DNA of 41,690 bases from Gluconobacter japonicus. GTDB lineage: Bacteria; Pseudomonadota; Alphaproteobacteria; Acetobacterales; Acetobacteraceae. A model generated the notes under the pieces. The model had not been told where the DNA came from, searched no databases, and worked only from the letters and a program-made list of their open reading frames with translations. Each line of letters starts with the position of its first letter. Position 1 is the first letter of the stretch. The position numbers and the translations under genes are program-made. The stretch is taken from contig NZ_BEWO01000019.1 in NCBI RefSeq assembly GCF_002723975.1, forward strand, positions 1 to 41,690, read 5' to 3'. Below are positions 24,492 to 34,033 of the stretch, one piece after another.

Positions 24492-26180
24492 ATGAAGGCC
24501 GATAAAACAATCGCAAAAGCGTGGATCAAGGCGCAGGGACGAGCCAGCCGTTCCAGCACTTCCATCGTAGTGATCCTCGGACTGCTCTCGACCCTTCTGG
24601 GTCTTCTGCAGGCATGGGCTCTGGCCCGGGCACTTGCTTCCATCCTGACATCCCACTCCGCCGGTGCACCACCAGCGATCGGAATGTTTCTAATGGCCAG
24701 TCTGCTTCGAGTAGGACTGGGTGTTATTCAGGAAGTCATGGCCTCACGTTCAAGTCTTGCTGCGCGTCGTCGGTTACGCTCGGAAATTCTTGCGCGTATC
24801 CTCGGGGAAGGACCCGCTCTTCTCCGCCGCCAACATAGCTCTGTCATCGCCTCAACTCTGGTCGATCGCATAGAAGCTTTGGACGGGTATTTTGCACGCT
24901 GGCTGCCTGCTTCAGCCCTTTGGCTGGTTTCTCAGTGGATCGTGGTTGCGGCCGTATTTTGGCAAAATCATCAAGCGGGCATTCTTCTTGCGATCTGTTG
25001 CGCCACTCTGCCTGTTTTCCAGGCTATTTTTGGCATCGCTACAGCCGTCGCGTCCCGCAAGCAGTTTCTGGCCATGACCCGCCTTCAGACGCGATTTCTG
25101 GACCGCGTCAAAGGAATTGCAACCATCGTTCTGTCGGGTGGTACGGAGCGTGAAACACAGGCATTGGCCAACAGTGCCGATGATCTGCGTCTACGGACAA
25201 TGAAAGTGCTCCGCATCGCTTTCCTCGCATCTGCAACGACAGATGTGGCTATGGTTGTCGCTCTCGTACTGATTGTCATCACACAGAGCCATAGTCTCAG
25301 CAGTTCGACGCCAGAATTGACCCTGACCCGCGCTCTTTATGCAATCCTGTTGGTGCCAGAAGCATTCGCGTCTTTCCGTGCTCTTTCTGCGGCGTATCAA
25401 GACAGAGCCCATGCGTCAGCCGCAGCAGAAGCCATGCATGCACTCGCTCCCATGCCGGAAGAAAGCCATGTTGTGGGTTGTTCTGCCACAGACGCACCAG
25501 CCAGCCTGGCGATTATGGCAGAAAATCTTTCTTTTGCATGGACCGAAGACCGCGGCCCCGTCATTCACGACGTCAGCTTTAAACTTCCCGCTGGTGAAAC
25601 ACTGATCCTGGAAGGCCCATCCGGATCAGGAAAATCAACGCTCCTTGAGCTGCTTCTTGGCTTCGTTACACCATCCGAAGGGTCGATCTTCCTCGGCAGC
25701 CAGAACATGGCCAACATGACGCCCCGTCAAATCTCTGCACAGATCAGCTGGATTGGGCAGAAACCTGTTCTATTTGCTGGCACGATCAGGGAAAATATTC
25801 TCTTTGCCAAACCTGAAGCCTCTGATCAGGAACTGAATGCAGCGATTTCTGCTGCAGCGGTCGACCATTATCTTTCCATGCTGCCGGAAGGACTTGAAAC
25901 ACGTATCGGCGAGGGAGGCTTCGGTCTCTCCGGGGGGCAGGCACAGCGTATTGCCATCGCGCGGGCATTCCTCAAAAACGCACCGATCCTGCTTCTGGAC
26001 GAACCTACGTCCCACCTTGACCCGATAACAGAAGCTGAAATTCTGGAAAGCCTTCGCACATTGGCGCAGGGACGAACAGTTGTTCTCTGTACACACTCCG
26101 CACAGGCTCGACAGTTCCACGGGCGACACCTCGTTCTGAACAAAGGGCACGCCATCTCCTACACGGAGGAAGCCGCATGA
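24492..26180 (+). CDS. cydD: ABC transporter, thiol reductant exporter subunit CydD-like (562 aa)
   Basis: Half-transporter with an N-terminal six-helix membrane domain and a C-terminal ATPase. Visible are Walker A GPSGSGKSTLLELLLG, LSGGQAQRIAIARAFLK and ILLLDEPTSHLDP. Its partner is translated from an overlapping start (ATGA at 26177-26180), so the pair form a heterodimer. CydDC exports cysteine and glutathione to the periplasm and is needed to assemble cytochrome bd oxidase. The neighbouring cydAB genes often seen in acetic acid bacteria are not in this window, so naming rests on the order and style of the pair. Confidence 0.8.
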   Translation: MKADKTIAKAWIKAQGRASRSSTSIVVILGLLSTLLGLLQAWALARALASILTSHSAGAPPAIGMFLMASLLRVGLGVIQEVMASRSSLAARRRLRSEILARILGEGPALLRRQHSSVIASTLVDRIEALDGYFARWLPASALWLVSQWIVVAAVFWQNHQAGILLAICCATLPVFQAIFGIATAVASRKQFLAMTRLQTRFLDRVKGIATIVLSGGTERETQALANSADDLRLRTMKVLRIAFLASATTDVAMVVALVLIVITQSHSLSSSTPELTLTRALYAILLVPEAFASFRALSAAYQDRAHASAAAEAMHALAPMPEESHVVGCSATDAPASLAIMAENLSFAWTEDRGPVIHDVSFKLPAGETLILEGPSGSGKSTLLELLLGFVTPSEGSIFLGSQNMANMTPRQISAQISWIGQKPVLFAGTIRENILFAKPEASDQELNAAISAAAVDHYLSMLPEGLETRIGEGGFGLSGGQAQRIAIARAFLKNAPILLLDEPTSHLDPITEAEILESLRTLAQGRTVVLCTHSAQARQFHGRHLVLNKGHAISYTEEAA

Positions 26181-27850
26181 GCGCCTCTTTTCAGTCCGAG
26201 CAACCCAAAAATGGAACTGCTCTTTCCCGTGTCATCCAAATTTGGAAGCCACATTACAGCCGCCTGATAACCGGTGGCATTATCGCAGAACTGGCTGTGT
26301 GCTCCGGCCTGCTTCTGATGGGACAAGCAGGAAGCCGCGTCGCCGCAGCTGCTGTCGGTGTCGCCGCAGGATCAATACTTCTGCAAATCGCTGGCTCCTC
26401 CCAGATCGTTCTCCGTTATTTTGAACGGCTCTACACACACGACGCCATGTTCCGTGCGCTGTCTGATCTACGTGTGTGGTTTTACCGCCGATTGGCCGGA
26501 GGGGCAGCAGCAGGTCTCGGCTTCCAGAGGTCAGGCGATCTCCTGTCGCGGCTGGTGTCTGATGTGCAGACGCTAGACAATCTTTATCTTCGCATTCTCA
26601 TTCCATTAGCAGCAGCCGTTCTGACCCTTCCGGTCGCAGCTGTTGTCTGGCTGAAGGCGGGCATATTAGCCGGCCTGATCACAGGAGGATTTTTTGCCAT
26701 TCTGGCATTCGTCCTGCCTTGGATCGCCGCACGCCTGTCCAGAAAATTCGGCCCCGACATTCTTCATGCAGATGCGGACCTCCGGGTAGCAGCTCTCGAT
26801 CTCGCCTCCGGCTTACGGGAAGCAAGAGCTTTTGGCGCTGAAGACGTCTTGGCAAACGCCGTAACGCAACGTCAGGATGCACTGTTTGCCGCGCAGCAGC
26901 GTCAGGCGCTTCGTATGGCACTGACAAACGGGCTGGCAGGTCTGATCGCAAAAGCCGGAATCGCCGTCATCCTGTGCGCCGTCGCTGGCCTGATCTTTCA
27001 GCAATCCGCACCAGTTGTTGGTATTGCAGCCCTGTTTGTCACCATTACAGCTCTGGATGGCGTCACAGGCCTGTCCCGCGCAGGCCTCCTATACGGACAG
27101 GTCTCACACGCGGCAGAACGTATTATGGAAGTGGCCGAGCGCGGCTCTCAGGTTCCTGAAGGAACAGCAGCCCTGCCTGCTCGTCATGACATCCGCGTAG
27201 AGAATGTGACCTTCCGCTGGACGCCCGACCGGGCCCCCGTTTTTCAGGATCTGACACTCACTCTTCGTGAAGGGGAACGCGCTGCTCTGATTGGCCCTTC
27301 AGGCGCCGGAAAATCGAGCCTTGCCGCTCTGCTCCTCAAGGTCGTCGCCCCCGAAAAAGGCAAGATCCTTCTTGGCGGAACAGATATCGCAACACTTCAG
27401 AACGAAACCCTGCGTTCTCAGGTCGCGTGGCTCTCCCAGTCCAGCCATCTTTTTGATGACACCATCCGCGATAATCTGCTTCTCGGTCGCACGGACCTCT
27501 CCGAAGATGCGCTGTGGACCGCTTTGGAACAGGCGAAGATCGCAGATACGGTTCGGAGCCTTCCGGATGGTCTGGACACGTGGATTGGCGAAAGTGGTTC
27601 CAAGCTTTCTGGCGGGCAGGGGCGACGTATTGCACTGGCCCGTGTCCTGCTTTCGGACGCTCCCGTGCTCATTCTGGACGAACCAGCCACCGGTCTGGAC
27701 GCAGATACAGAAAAAGCCTTTCTGGAAACCCTGAACAATGTTGGAGATGGTCGAAGCGTGCTACTGATCGCCCATCGCCTGACAGGCGTTGAGAAGCTGG
27801 ATCGAATCTGGCGTCTCGAGAACGGACACGTTGTTTCAAGCGCAGGTTGA
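26177..27850 (+). CDS. cydC: ABC transporter, thiol reductant exporter subunit CydC-like (557 aa)
   Basis: Second half-transporter of the pair. Membrane helices cover residues 25-290, followed by an ATPase domain with GPSGAGKSSLAALLL, LSGGQGRRIALARVLLSDAP, LILDEPATGLDAD and an H-loop in LLIAHRLTG. Order (cydD then cydC), overlap and the different lengths of the two halves fit CydDC. It could be another heteromeric exporter of the same class. Confidence 0.8.
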   Translation: MSASFQSEQPKNGTALSRVIQIWKPHYSRLITGGIIAELAVCSGLLLMGQAGSRVAAAAVGVAAGSILLQIAGSSQIVLRYFERLYTHDAMFRALSDLRVWFYRRLAGGAAAGLGFQRSGDLLSRLVSDVQTLDNLYLRILIPLAAAVLTLPVAAVVWLKAGILAGLITGGFFAILAFVLPWIAARLSRKFGPDILHADADLRVAALDLASGLREARAFGAEDVLANAVTQRQDALFAAQQRQALRMALTNGLAGLIAKAGIAVILCAVAGLIFQQSAPVVGIAALFVTITALDGVTGLSRAGLLYGQVSHAAERIMEVAERGSQVPEGTAALPARHDIRVENVTFRWTPDRAPVFQDLTLTLREGERAALIGPSGAGKSSLAALLLKVVAPEKGKILLGGTDIATLQNETLRSQVAWLSQSSHLFDDTIRDNLLLGRTDLSEDALWTALEQAKIADTVRSLPDGLDTWIGESGSKLSGGQGRRIALARVLLSDAPVLILDEPATGLDADTEKAFLETLNNVGDGRSVLLIAHRLTGVEKLDRIWRLENGHVVSSAG

Positions 27851-27909
27851 CCAGCCTTTGCCGACAAGGCACCTAGAGGCCTCAATCCTTTCTTTCAGGA
27901 CGTTACGCC

Positions 27910-28317
27910 ATGGTTCGTATTCTTTCTTCCATCCGTCTTGCGGCTCCGGCTCTCGTCCTGACCGCCGCCCTCGCTGGCTGCGCGGATCAGCCCTCCCGCG
28001 ACAGCTATGTCGTGTTCTTTGATCGTGACTCCGTAACCTTGAGCCCTGTTGCCCAGGCTGTCGTCACGAAGGCTGCAACGGCTGCACGCAACGAAAACGC
28101 AAAGACCATTCGTGTGGCAGGTTCCGCTGGCATGAATGGCGACCCGGCAGTTCTGAAGGAACTGGCTGACAGCCGTGCACAGGCCGTCGCAACCCAGCTC
28201 GCCAATGACGGTGTAAACGGCGCAAAAATTGAAATCCGTCCAGAGCCGGAAACAACGATTGACGCCTCACATGTTGCACTGCGCCGCGTCTCCATCACCA
28301 TCAATCCGGGCCAGTGA
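27910..28317 (+). CDS. OmpA-like peptidoglycan-associated lipoprotein (135 aa)
   Basis: Signal peptide with lipobox LAGC (Cys24), then a compact OmpA/MotB-like domain: YVVFFDRDSVTLSPVAQAVV, later ADSRAQAVATQLANDGVNGA and the closing ALRRVSITI. The usual peptidoglycan contact motif is only partly present (LADSRAQAV instead of LSxxRAxAV; no clear TD-GG loop). It is shorter than Pal and is probably a small outer-membrane lipoprotein. Its stop is 13 bases before the likely recQ start. Confidence 0.8.
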   Translation: MVRILSSIRLAAPALVLTAALAGCADQPSRDSYVVFFDRDSVTLSPVAQAVVTKAATAARNENAKTIRVAGSAGMNGDPAVLKELADSRAQAVATQLANDGVNGAKIEIRPEPETTIDASHVALRRVSITINPGQ

Positions 28318-28330
28318 TCCGGCGCTCGGA

Positions 28331-30181
28331 GTGACGGAGGGACATCTGAACCCTACGCCCAGTCCGGGCCGTAATCCCGAACAGGTCCTGTCGGATGTGT
28401 TCGGGTTTTCCGGTTTCCGCGGCCTTCAGGGAGAAGCCGTAGAGACCGTCATGCGCGGTGAGGACGTTTTGGTCCTCATGCCGACCGGTGGCGGAAAAAG
28501 TCTCTGCTATCAGGTTCCAGCCCTGTGCCGAGATGGCATGGGCATCGTTGTGTCTCCCCTAATCGCCTTGATGGACGATCAGGTCGCAGGTCTTCGCCAG
28601 CTTGGTATTCGTGCAGCTGCTCTCCATTCGGAACTGGAGACAGAAGAGCGGGAAATCCTGCGCGACGATCTGCGGAACAACAAGATCGACATCCTCTACA
28701 TTTCACCCGAAAGGCTTCTCCAGCCCGGAACCGGCAATTTCCTGTCAAAGCGTCAGATTTCTCTGATCGCAATTGACGAAGCACACTGCGTCTCCGCCTG
28801 GGGACATGAATTTCGTCCCGAATATCGCGCTCTTGCGTCCTTGCCGGAACTTTTCCCCAATGTTCCCCGCATTGCTCTGACGGCCACAGCCGACCCCAGA
28901 ACACGGGATGATATTCTCAATGTTCTGGGAATGCCCGACGCACGGGTTCTGATGGCCAGTTTCCACCGGCGTAACCTGTTTGTGGAAGCACGCCCCAAAG
29001 GTGGCGAGAGCAAGCAGTTGCTTGAAGCGCTGGAAAGCCATCGCACCGGAGCAGCCATCGTCTACTGCGGCAGCAGGAACAAAACCGAGCGCACCGCAAC
29101 CATGCTACGGGAAAAAGGTCTGACGGCTCTTCCGTATCATGCGGGCCTGTCTCCCATAGAGAAGCGTGCAACCCTTATGCGCTTTCGTTCCGGTGAAGAC
29201 ATGGTGATCGTCGCCACGATTGCGTTTGGCATGGGGATTGACCGGCCAGACGTCCGCTGCGTGATCCATCTGGATATGCCGTCTTCGCCGGAAGCCTATT
29301 ATCAGCAGATTGGGCGGGCAGGGCGTGACGGAGAAAAGTCCGATACGCTTCTGCTGTATGGCGGTGAGGATATGGCGCGGGCTCGCCACTGGCTGGAACA
29401 GTCCAACGCTCCCGACAACGAGAAACGTGTCATGCAATCCCGGCTGGAAAGCATGATTGCTCTTACCGAAACCACAGGATGCCGAACACAGGCTCTCCTG
29501 GCCTGTTTTGGTGAAAATCTGTCAGAGCCCTGTGGACATTGCGACAACTGCATCACGCCTGTCTCCACCTTCGATGGGACAGAGGCGGCCCAGAAAGTCC
29601 TGTCCGCGATTTACCGTACCGGTCAGCGTCTTGGAGCCGTTCAGCTGACCAACGTACTTCGAGGCAAGACGAACGAAACCATCGAACGCCACGCCTATCA
29701 GCATTTATCCGTCTTCGGGATCGGGAAGGATCAGACGGAAAACTGGTGGCGAGCGGTTGTCAGGCAACTGATTGCGCGGGGTGCCATCCGCACCCATGGC
29801 GAACATGGCAGTCTGGCTCTTCAGACAGACATCGCACGCCCGATCCTGCGCGGAGACGAGAGAATTCGGCTGCGTCAGGATACGCGCCAGAGCCTGATCG
29901 CCCGCACGCCGTCCAGCAATCAGGAAAACGAGAGCCTGTCGACTGAAGAAAAAACTGTGTTCGATGCACTGCGTCAGTGGAGACTTTCAGAAGCCCGGGA
30001 ACAGGAAATCCCGCCTTACGTCATCTTCCACGACTCTGTTCTACGGGACATTGCCCGGGAGCATCCAGTGAGCCATCAGGAGCTTGCCAGCATCAAAGGC
30101 GTAGGAACATCCAAGCTCGACCGGTATGGCGAATCGGTTCTGGCCGTCATCAAGGAAATCTCGGCCAAAATTATGGCCTGA
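28331..30181 (+). CDS. recQ: ATP-dependent DNA helicase RecQ (616 aa)
   Basis: 3'-5' helicase of recombination and replication-fork repair. Seen in order: FGFSGFRGLQGEAV (motif 0), MPTGGGKSLCYQVPAL with Walker A at about 51-57, IDEAHCVSAWGHEFRPEY, TATADPRTRDD, IAFGMGIDRPDVRCVIH, QQIGRAGRDG, the zinc cluster (CRTQALLACFGENLSEPCGH and CDNC), a winged-helix RQC domain and a C-terminal HRDC domain ending near IKGVGTSKLDRYGESVLAVI. GTG 28331 is taken as start; no ATG fits, and the frame upstream overlaps the OmpA-like gene. A CTG at 28346 with GGAGGG before it is an alternative. Confidence 0.93.
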   Translation: MTEGHLNPTPSPGRNPEQVLSDVFGFSGFRGLQGEAVETVMRGEDVLVLMPTGGGKSLCYQVPALCRDGMGIVVSPLIALMDDQVAGLRQLGIRAAALHSELETEEREILRDDLRNNKIDILYISPERLLQPGTGNFLSKRQISLIAIDEAHCVSAWGHEFRPEYRALASLPELFPNVPRIALTATADPRTRDDILNVLGMPDARVLMASFHRRNLFVEARPKGGESKQLLEALESHRTGAAIVYCGSRNKTERTATMLREKGLTALPYHAGLSPIEKRATLMRFRSGEDMVIVATIAFGMGIDRPDVRCVIHLDMPSSPEAYYQQIGRAGRDGEKSDTLLLYGGEDMARARHWLEQSNAPDNEKRVMQSRLESMIALTETTGCRTQALLACFGENLSEPCGHCDNCITPVSTFDGTEAAQKVLSAIYRTGQRLGAVQLTNVLRGKTNETIERHAYQHLSVFGIGKDQTENWWRAVVRQLIARGAIRTHGEHGSLALQTDIARPILRGDERIRLRQDTRQSLIARTPSSNQENESLSTEEKTVFDALRQWRLSEAREQEIPPYVIFHDSVLRDIAREHPVSHQELASIKGVGTSKLDRYGESVLAVIKEISAKIMA

Positions 30182-30197
30182 GATTTCCCGGAATTGA

Positions 30198-30662
30198 TTA
30201 TACGGGCTTGACCGTAAACCCGATCGTAATGCTGTCCCCGTCAAGGAACTGGAAGGTAAACGGAATTTTCTCTCCCTGCTGCAAAGGCTTCGTGATGCCG
30301 CCGCACAACAGATGATACCCTGAGGGTGGGAAAATCATTTCCGAATTATGGGGAAGGGACAGATGGGAAAACAGATCATTCGTTGCCTGAGTCTGTTCCT
30401 GATTGGTGTGGTGTGCGGTGATGCTGGAGCAGACCGAAGACGACACCCCTTTCAGCAGATGATCCGCACCATCGTCATTGCGAATCGTGAAATAGCCGCT
30501 GGCGTATGACGTGCTGTGTGACGAGGGCGAGAGCGTTCCGTCCAGAACAACGATTTTCTGGCGGTTATGCTGGGCAGCAGGAAGCGCACCGGCATCCTGG
30601 GCAAAGCCCGGAACCGCAGAAAACGACAACAGGACAGCAAAAGCGGCAGATACCCGTTTCAA
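30198..30662 (-). CDS. PCu(A)C-like periplasmic protein with altered metal site (154 aa)
   Basis: Signal peptide (KRVSAAFAVLLSFSAVPGFA) followed by a cupredoxin-like domain matching DUF461/PCu(A)C copper chaperones: YASGYFTIRNDDGADHLLKG, then IFPPSGYHLLCGGITKPLQQ and KIPFTFQFLDGD. In true copper chaperones the site is His-x-Met plus Met residues (GGYHLMLMGL); here the Met is Leu and a Cys follows (GYHLLCGG), with another Cys earlier (VCSSITAHH). Copper binding is therefore uncertain or uses other ligands. TTG 30662 is set by TTTAGGAG seven bases upstream; the longer ATG frame from 30746 would add an atypical lead. It is divergent from nrdR. Confidence 0.75.
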   Translation of the reverse strand: MKRVSAAFAVLLSFSAVPGFAQDAGALPAAQHNRQKIVVLDGTLSPSSHSTSYASGYFTIRNDDGADHLLKGVSSSVCSSITAHHTNQEQTQATNDLFSHLSLPHNSEMIFPPSGYHLLCGGITKPLQQGEKIPFTFQFLDGDSITIGFTVKPV

Positions 30663-30769
30663 CGACAGTCTCCTAAAAACAGACAGGCCCGTTTGGGTCG
30701 GAACGTATGATCCGGTAAACTGCCTCCAATTCCCCGGCCACCACAAGGCCCGAACAATCAGGACCGTCC

Positions 30770-31273
30770 ATGCGTTGCCCTTTCTGCGGACATGAAGACA
30801 CTCAGGTGAAGGACAGCCGGTCCAGCGAAGATGGAACGGCCATCCGCCGCCGTCGCGTCTGTTCCGCCTGCACCCAGCGCTTCACGACCGTTGAGCGCGT
30901 TCAGCTCCGGGAACTGACTGTCATCAAGGCCGATGGTCGCCGCGCACCGTTTGATCGGGACAAGCTCGCACGCTCCATTCGCGTGGCACTGCGCAAGCGC
31001 CCGGTTGAGGAGGAGCGTCAGGAACGACTGGTCAACGGACTGGTCCGACAGCTTGAAGCCTCCGGAGAACAGGATATTTCTTCACATCGTATCGGCGAAC
31101 TTGCCATGGACGCATTGCGTGAGGTGGACGGTGTGGCTTATGTCCGCTTCGCCAGCGTCTATCGCGACTTCCGTGAAGTCGAGGCTTTCTCGAAGATCCT
31201 CGCCGACATGAACCCCATTCCCGGGGACGCACACGCGTCCCTGCCGACCAAAGACTCCCAGGAGACACCATGA
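30770..31273 (+). CDS. nrdR: Transcriptional repressor NrdR (167 aa)
   Basis: Nucleotide-sensing repressor of ribonucleotide reductase genes. Zinc ribbon Cys3, Cys6, Cys31 and Cys34 ([27 protein letters not shown]), then the ATP-cone domain ([36 protein letters not shown]). The C-terminal tail has about 15 extra residues. It overlaps nusB by 4 bases (ATGA). Confidence 0.97.
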   Translation: MRCPFCGHEDTQVKDSRSSEDGTAIRRRRVCSACTQRFTTVERVQLRELTVIKADGRRAPFDRDKLARSIRVALRKRPVEEERQERLVNGLVRQLEASGEQDISSHRIGELAMDALREVDGVAYVRFASVYRDFREVEAFSKILADMNPIPGDAHASLPTKDSQETP

Positions 31274-31752
31274 CCGCATCCGACGCGCCCACGAGCCACC
31301 CGACGCGCCGCAGCCGGACAATCGCCCGCGTTGCCGCTGTTCAGGCCCTGTTCCAGTGCGAACAGTCTGGCGACAATGCGGAAACCGTTCTCAACCAATT
31401 CCTCCGCCATCGCCGTGTGAGCCCGACAGCCTCGTTCGAAGACGGCCACATTCCCGACGCCGACCTGACTCTGATGCAGGAAATCGTCCGTGGCGTCACA
31501 CTGAAGCAGGACAAGGTTGACCACACACTGAGCGATCTTCTTCCAGAGCAGTGGCCAATTTCCCGCCTTGATCCCGTTCTTCGCGGCCTCCTGCGCGCCG
31601 CTGTTTTCGAGATTACCGAAACAGACACTCCAGACCGCATCGTCATCAACGAGTATCTGGACGTCGCCCATGGCTTCTTCTTCGGTGATGAACCCAAGAT
31701 GGTGAATGGTATTCTGGATACCCTGAGCCGCCGCGGTGAAGGCAACGCCTGA
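31270..31752 (+). CDS. nusB: Transcription antitermination factor NusB (160 aa)
   Basis: All-helical RNA-binding protein that acts in rRNA antitermination with NusE. Matches: [16 protein letters not shown] near the N-terminus, [26 protein letters not shown] and [20 protein letters not shown] with MVNGILD at the end. It lies between nrdR (4-base overlap) and thiL (3-base gap), so the three genes form one operon. Confidence 0.96.
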   Translation: MTASDAPTSHPTRRSRTIARVAAVQALFQCEQSGDNAETVLNQFLRHRRVSPTASFEDGHIPDADLTLMQEIVRGVTLKQDKVDHTLSDLLPEQWPISRLDPVLRGLLRAAVFEITETDTPDRIVINEYLDVAHGFFFGDEPKMVNGILDTLSRRGEGNA

Positions 31753-31755
31753 TCC

Positions 31756-32703
31756 ATGTCGGGCGAATTCAGTTTCATCGCCCGACACTTCCGGCCCCTC
31801 GCAGGCCCGGAAAGCCTTGACCTTCGAGACGACTGCGCCCTGATTTCCTGCCCTCCAGGGCAGGAACTGGCCATTTCAACCGACACAATGGTCGAGAACG
31901 TCCATTTCCTGTCGGATGATCCGCCGGAAACGCTCGGACGAAAGCTCCTGCGCTGCAATCTGTCAGATATCGCAGCCATGGGAGCAACGCCCTACGCCTA
32001 CACCCTGAACGTCACCATTCCCCGAAACTCACGTTACAACGATAGCTGGTTCAACGCCTTTGTAGCCGGGCTATCAGAGGATCAGGCCCGATACAGCGTG
32101 ACACTACTCGGAGGTGACACAACCTCCACATCCGGACCTCTGGTCCTCTCGGCTACGGTGTTTGGACGTTTACACAAGGGAACTGCGCTGCGGCGAAATG
32201 GCGCCATACCGGGCGACAGCTTATGGGTCACAGGCACGATAGGAGACGCCGCTCTCGGCTTGTTGGCACTTCAGGGGAAAATTTCTGACCCGTCAGGATT
32301 TCTGGCTGATCGCTATCGGTTACCGCAACCAAGAACAGGACTGATCCTAAACGGTATCGTGCATGCAGCGATGGATATTTCAGACGGGCTTATCCAGGAT
32401 TGCCAGCATATTGCTGAAGAATCTGAAGTGGCCATTGATGTTCTGGCTGAGGCCGTGCCAGCGTCATCAGAAGCAAAGTCGTTGGGACCGGAGTGGTTGG
32501 AGCAACGGCTGACAGGGGGGGATGATTACGAACTGCTCCTAGCCTGTGCACCTGAGCAGGAAAACGCCCTGATTGAAATCTGTCAGCAAGCCCACACACC
32601 CATAACAAGAATAGGGTCTGTGCATTCAGGAAAGAGTGTGCGTGTGCTAAATCAGAACGGGCAGGTCATTCAGTTTTTGAAAGGCGGCTGGCAGCACTTC
32701 TGA
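31756..32703 (+). CDS. thiL: Thiamine-monophosphate kinase (315 aa)
   Basis: Phosphorylates thiamine monophosphate to the active diphosphate cofactor. N-terminal DDCALI, then AISTDTMVENVHFL, LRCNLSDIAAMGATPYAYTL, LGGDTTSTSGPLVLSATVFG, GDSLWVTGTIGDAALGL, AMDISDGLIQD and RLTGGDDYELLLA are all family signatures of the PurM-like ATP fold. It follows nusB directly, as in many Proteobacteria. Confidence 0.96.
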   Translation: MSGEFSFIARHFRPLAGPESLDLRDDCALISCPPGQELAISTDTMVENVHFLSDDPPETLGRKLLRCNLSDIAAMGATPYAYTLNVTIPRNSRYNDSWFNAFVAGLSEDQARYSVTLLGGDTTSTSGPLVLSATVFGRLHKGTALRRNGAIPGDSLWVTGTIGDAALGLLALQGKISDPSGFLADRYRLPQPRTGLILNGIVHAAMDISDGLIQDCQHIAEESEVAIDVLAEAVPASSEAKSLGPEWLEQRLTGGDDYELLLACAPEQENALIEICQQAHTPITRIGSVHSGKSVRVLNQNGQVIQFLKGGWQHF

Positions 32704-32726
32704 ATGCTACCAGCGCCTGTGGCACT

Positions 32727-33896
32727 TCAGCCTTCGATCGCACGCTCATAGAGGCGATACCGCTTGTAAGGATGCGGCACGACGGCTTCTGCAAGATTCT
32801 TCATCCGCGTATCGGATTCCTGAATCCACCCAAGCTCGACCCATTTGTAGGGAAGAGACTGACCACGACGGAGCAGCTCTGAAATCGCCAGAGATGGCAG
32901 CAGAGACCCGAGCATGGTCCCGTGCAGCTTGCGGGTTACCCCCAACAGGATCACGCGCGCAGAGTGGAACCGATGCAGCCCAAGGCGAACACCAAGCTTC
33001 ACCCAGCCCAACGGTGAAGGATCACCGCCCAAATCGCCAGCAATATCGTAGAGATTTGGGACAACCAGAGCCATGGCAACAGGCTCTCCATCCTGATCGA
33101 TCTGTACATAATGCTCAGGCCGTAGCAGCGGCTTGAGCTGATCGATCATAGCCTTCATTTCATAGTCCTGAAGAGGCACAAAGTTGTACTTTCCGCTCCA
33201 GGCATCATTATAAAGCGTCCGCAGAACCTCCCCCTGATCTGCAATCTGCTTCTTGGAGAGGCGTGTCAGGGAGATCGACCCAAGACGTCCTTCGCCAATC
33301 GTAAGGTCACCTGGGACCCGGAAAATCGACTCGCTGTCGTCCGTCAGATCCAGCTTGTAACTCAGCAGGTCTTCCGTGCGCTCATAACCTGCGGCTTCTA
33401 CGAGCTGACCAAGCAGCTTGGGGTGCCACGGCATCGCAATCATCAAGGGCTGATCCTGCCCCTCGATCATAAGACCGGACTCACCATTTCCGCTCAGTGT
33501 CACAGGACCACGAACGCGCTCCATACCCTGCAACCGCAGCCAGTGCCGGGCGGCATCCAGCAGAGCAGCCACAACAGACGCTTCCGGTACAGCATCCAGC
33601 GCCCCGAAGGACCCGATTTTCTCACCCCAAAACTCGATTGCACGATGGTCTACGATTGCAGCAATTCGCCCGACCGGGACATTACCGCGCCATGCCAGAA
33701 AGTAACGGATGCTGGAGTGACGAAAAATCGCCGCCTTACGAGGGTTAAGGAGATCGTTCTGTTCCAGATCCAGGGAAGGAACAAATCCCGCCATTCCCGC
33801 GTAAATACGGCGGGGCAGGGTAATGAAGAGCTTCAGATGTGCCCGCGTCGTAACTGGACGGACTACTAGATCATCTTGCGGAGCGGGCGATGTCAT
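32727..33896 (-). CDS. GNAT-superfamily-like protein of unknown substrate (389 aa)
   Basis: Long protein with two acetyltransferase-like halves. The front has FITLPRRIYAGMAGFVPSLD, IRYFLAWRGNVPVGRIAAIV and a region on GPVTLSGNGESGLMIEGQDQ; the back has EHYVQIDQDGEPVAMALVVP and LGVTRKLHGTMLGSLLPSLA. This pattern is found in uncharacterised bacterial GNAT-fold proteins of about 380 residues. No clear Q/R-x-x-G-x-G/A acetyl-CoA loop is seen. ATG 33896 is preferred over 33965. The gene is divergent from the short-chain dehydrogenase. Function not assigned. Confidence 0.7.
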   Translation of the reverse strand: MTSPAPQDDLVVRPVTTRAHLKLFITLPRRIYAGMAGFVPSLDLEQNDLLNPRKAAIFRHSSIRYFLAWRGNVPVGRIAAIVDHRAIEFWGEKIGSFGALDAVPEASVVAALLDAARHWLRLQGMERVRGPVTLSGNGESGLMIEGQDQPLMIAMPWHPKLLGQLVEAAGYERTEDLLSYKLDLTDDSESIFRVPGDLTIGEGRLGSISLTRLSKKQIADQGEVLRTLYNDAWSGKYNFVPLQDYEMKAMIDQLKPLLRPEHYVQIDQDGEPVAMALVVPNLYDIAGDLGGDPSPLGWVKLGVRLGLHRFHSARVILLGVTRKLHGTMLGSLLPSLAISELLRRGQSLPYKWVELGWIQESDTRMKNLAEAVVPHPYKRYRLYERAIEG

Positions 33897-34033
33897 AGGG
33901 TCGGGCCTTGCACCTCTGGTTGGAAAACAGGTTCCGGAATAAAGGGTAGCGTGCTGTTCAGACACGGGGTCGCATCTTCTGGCACGGGAAGGCTATACCT
34001 TTCCACCACCAATCCGACCATGACTTTCAATAT

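Noticed and set aside
24492-27850. Reading the ABC transporter pair as part of the stress-response operon.
   Set aside because: A gap of 109 bases follows the kinase gene, and no shared EcfG-like promoter is seen; the CydDC-like type suggests a separate role.
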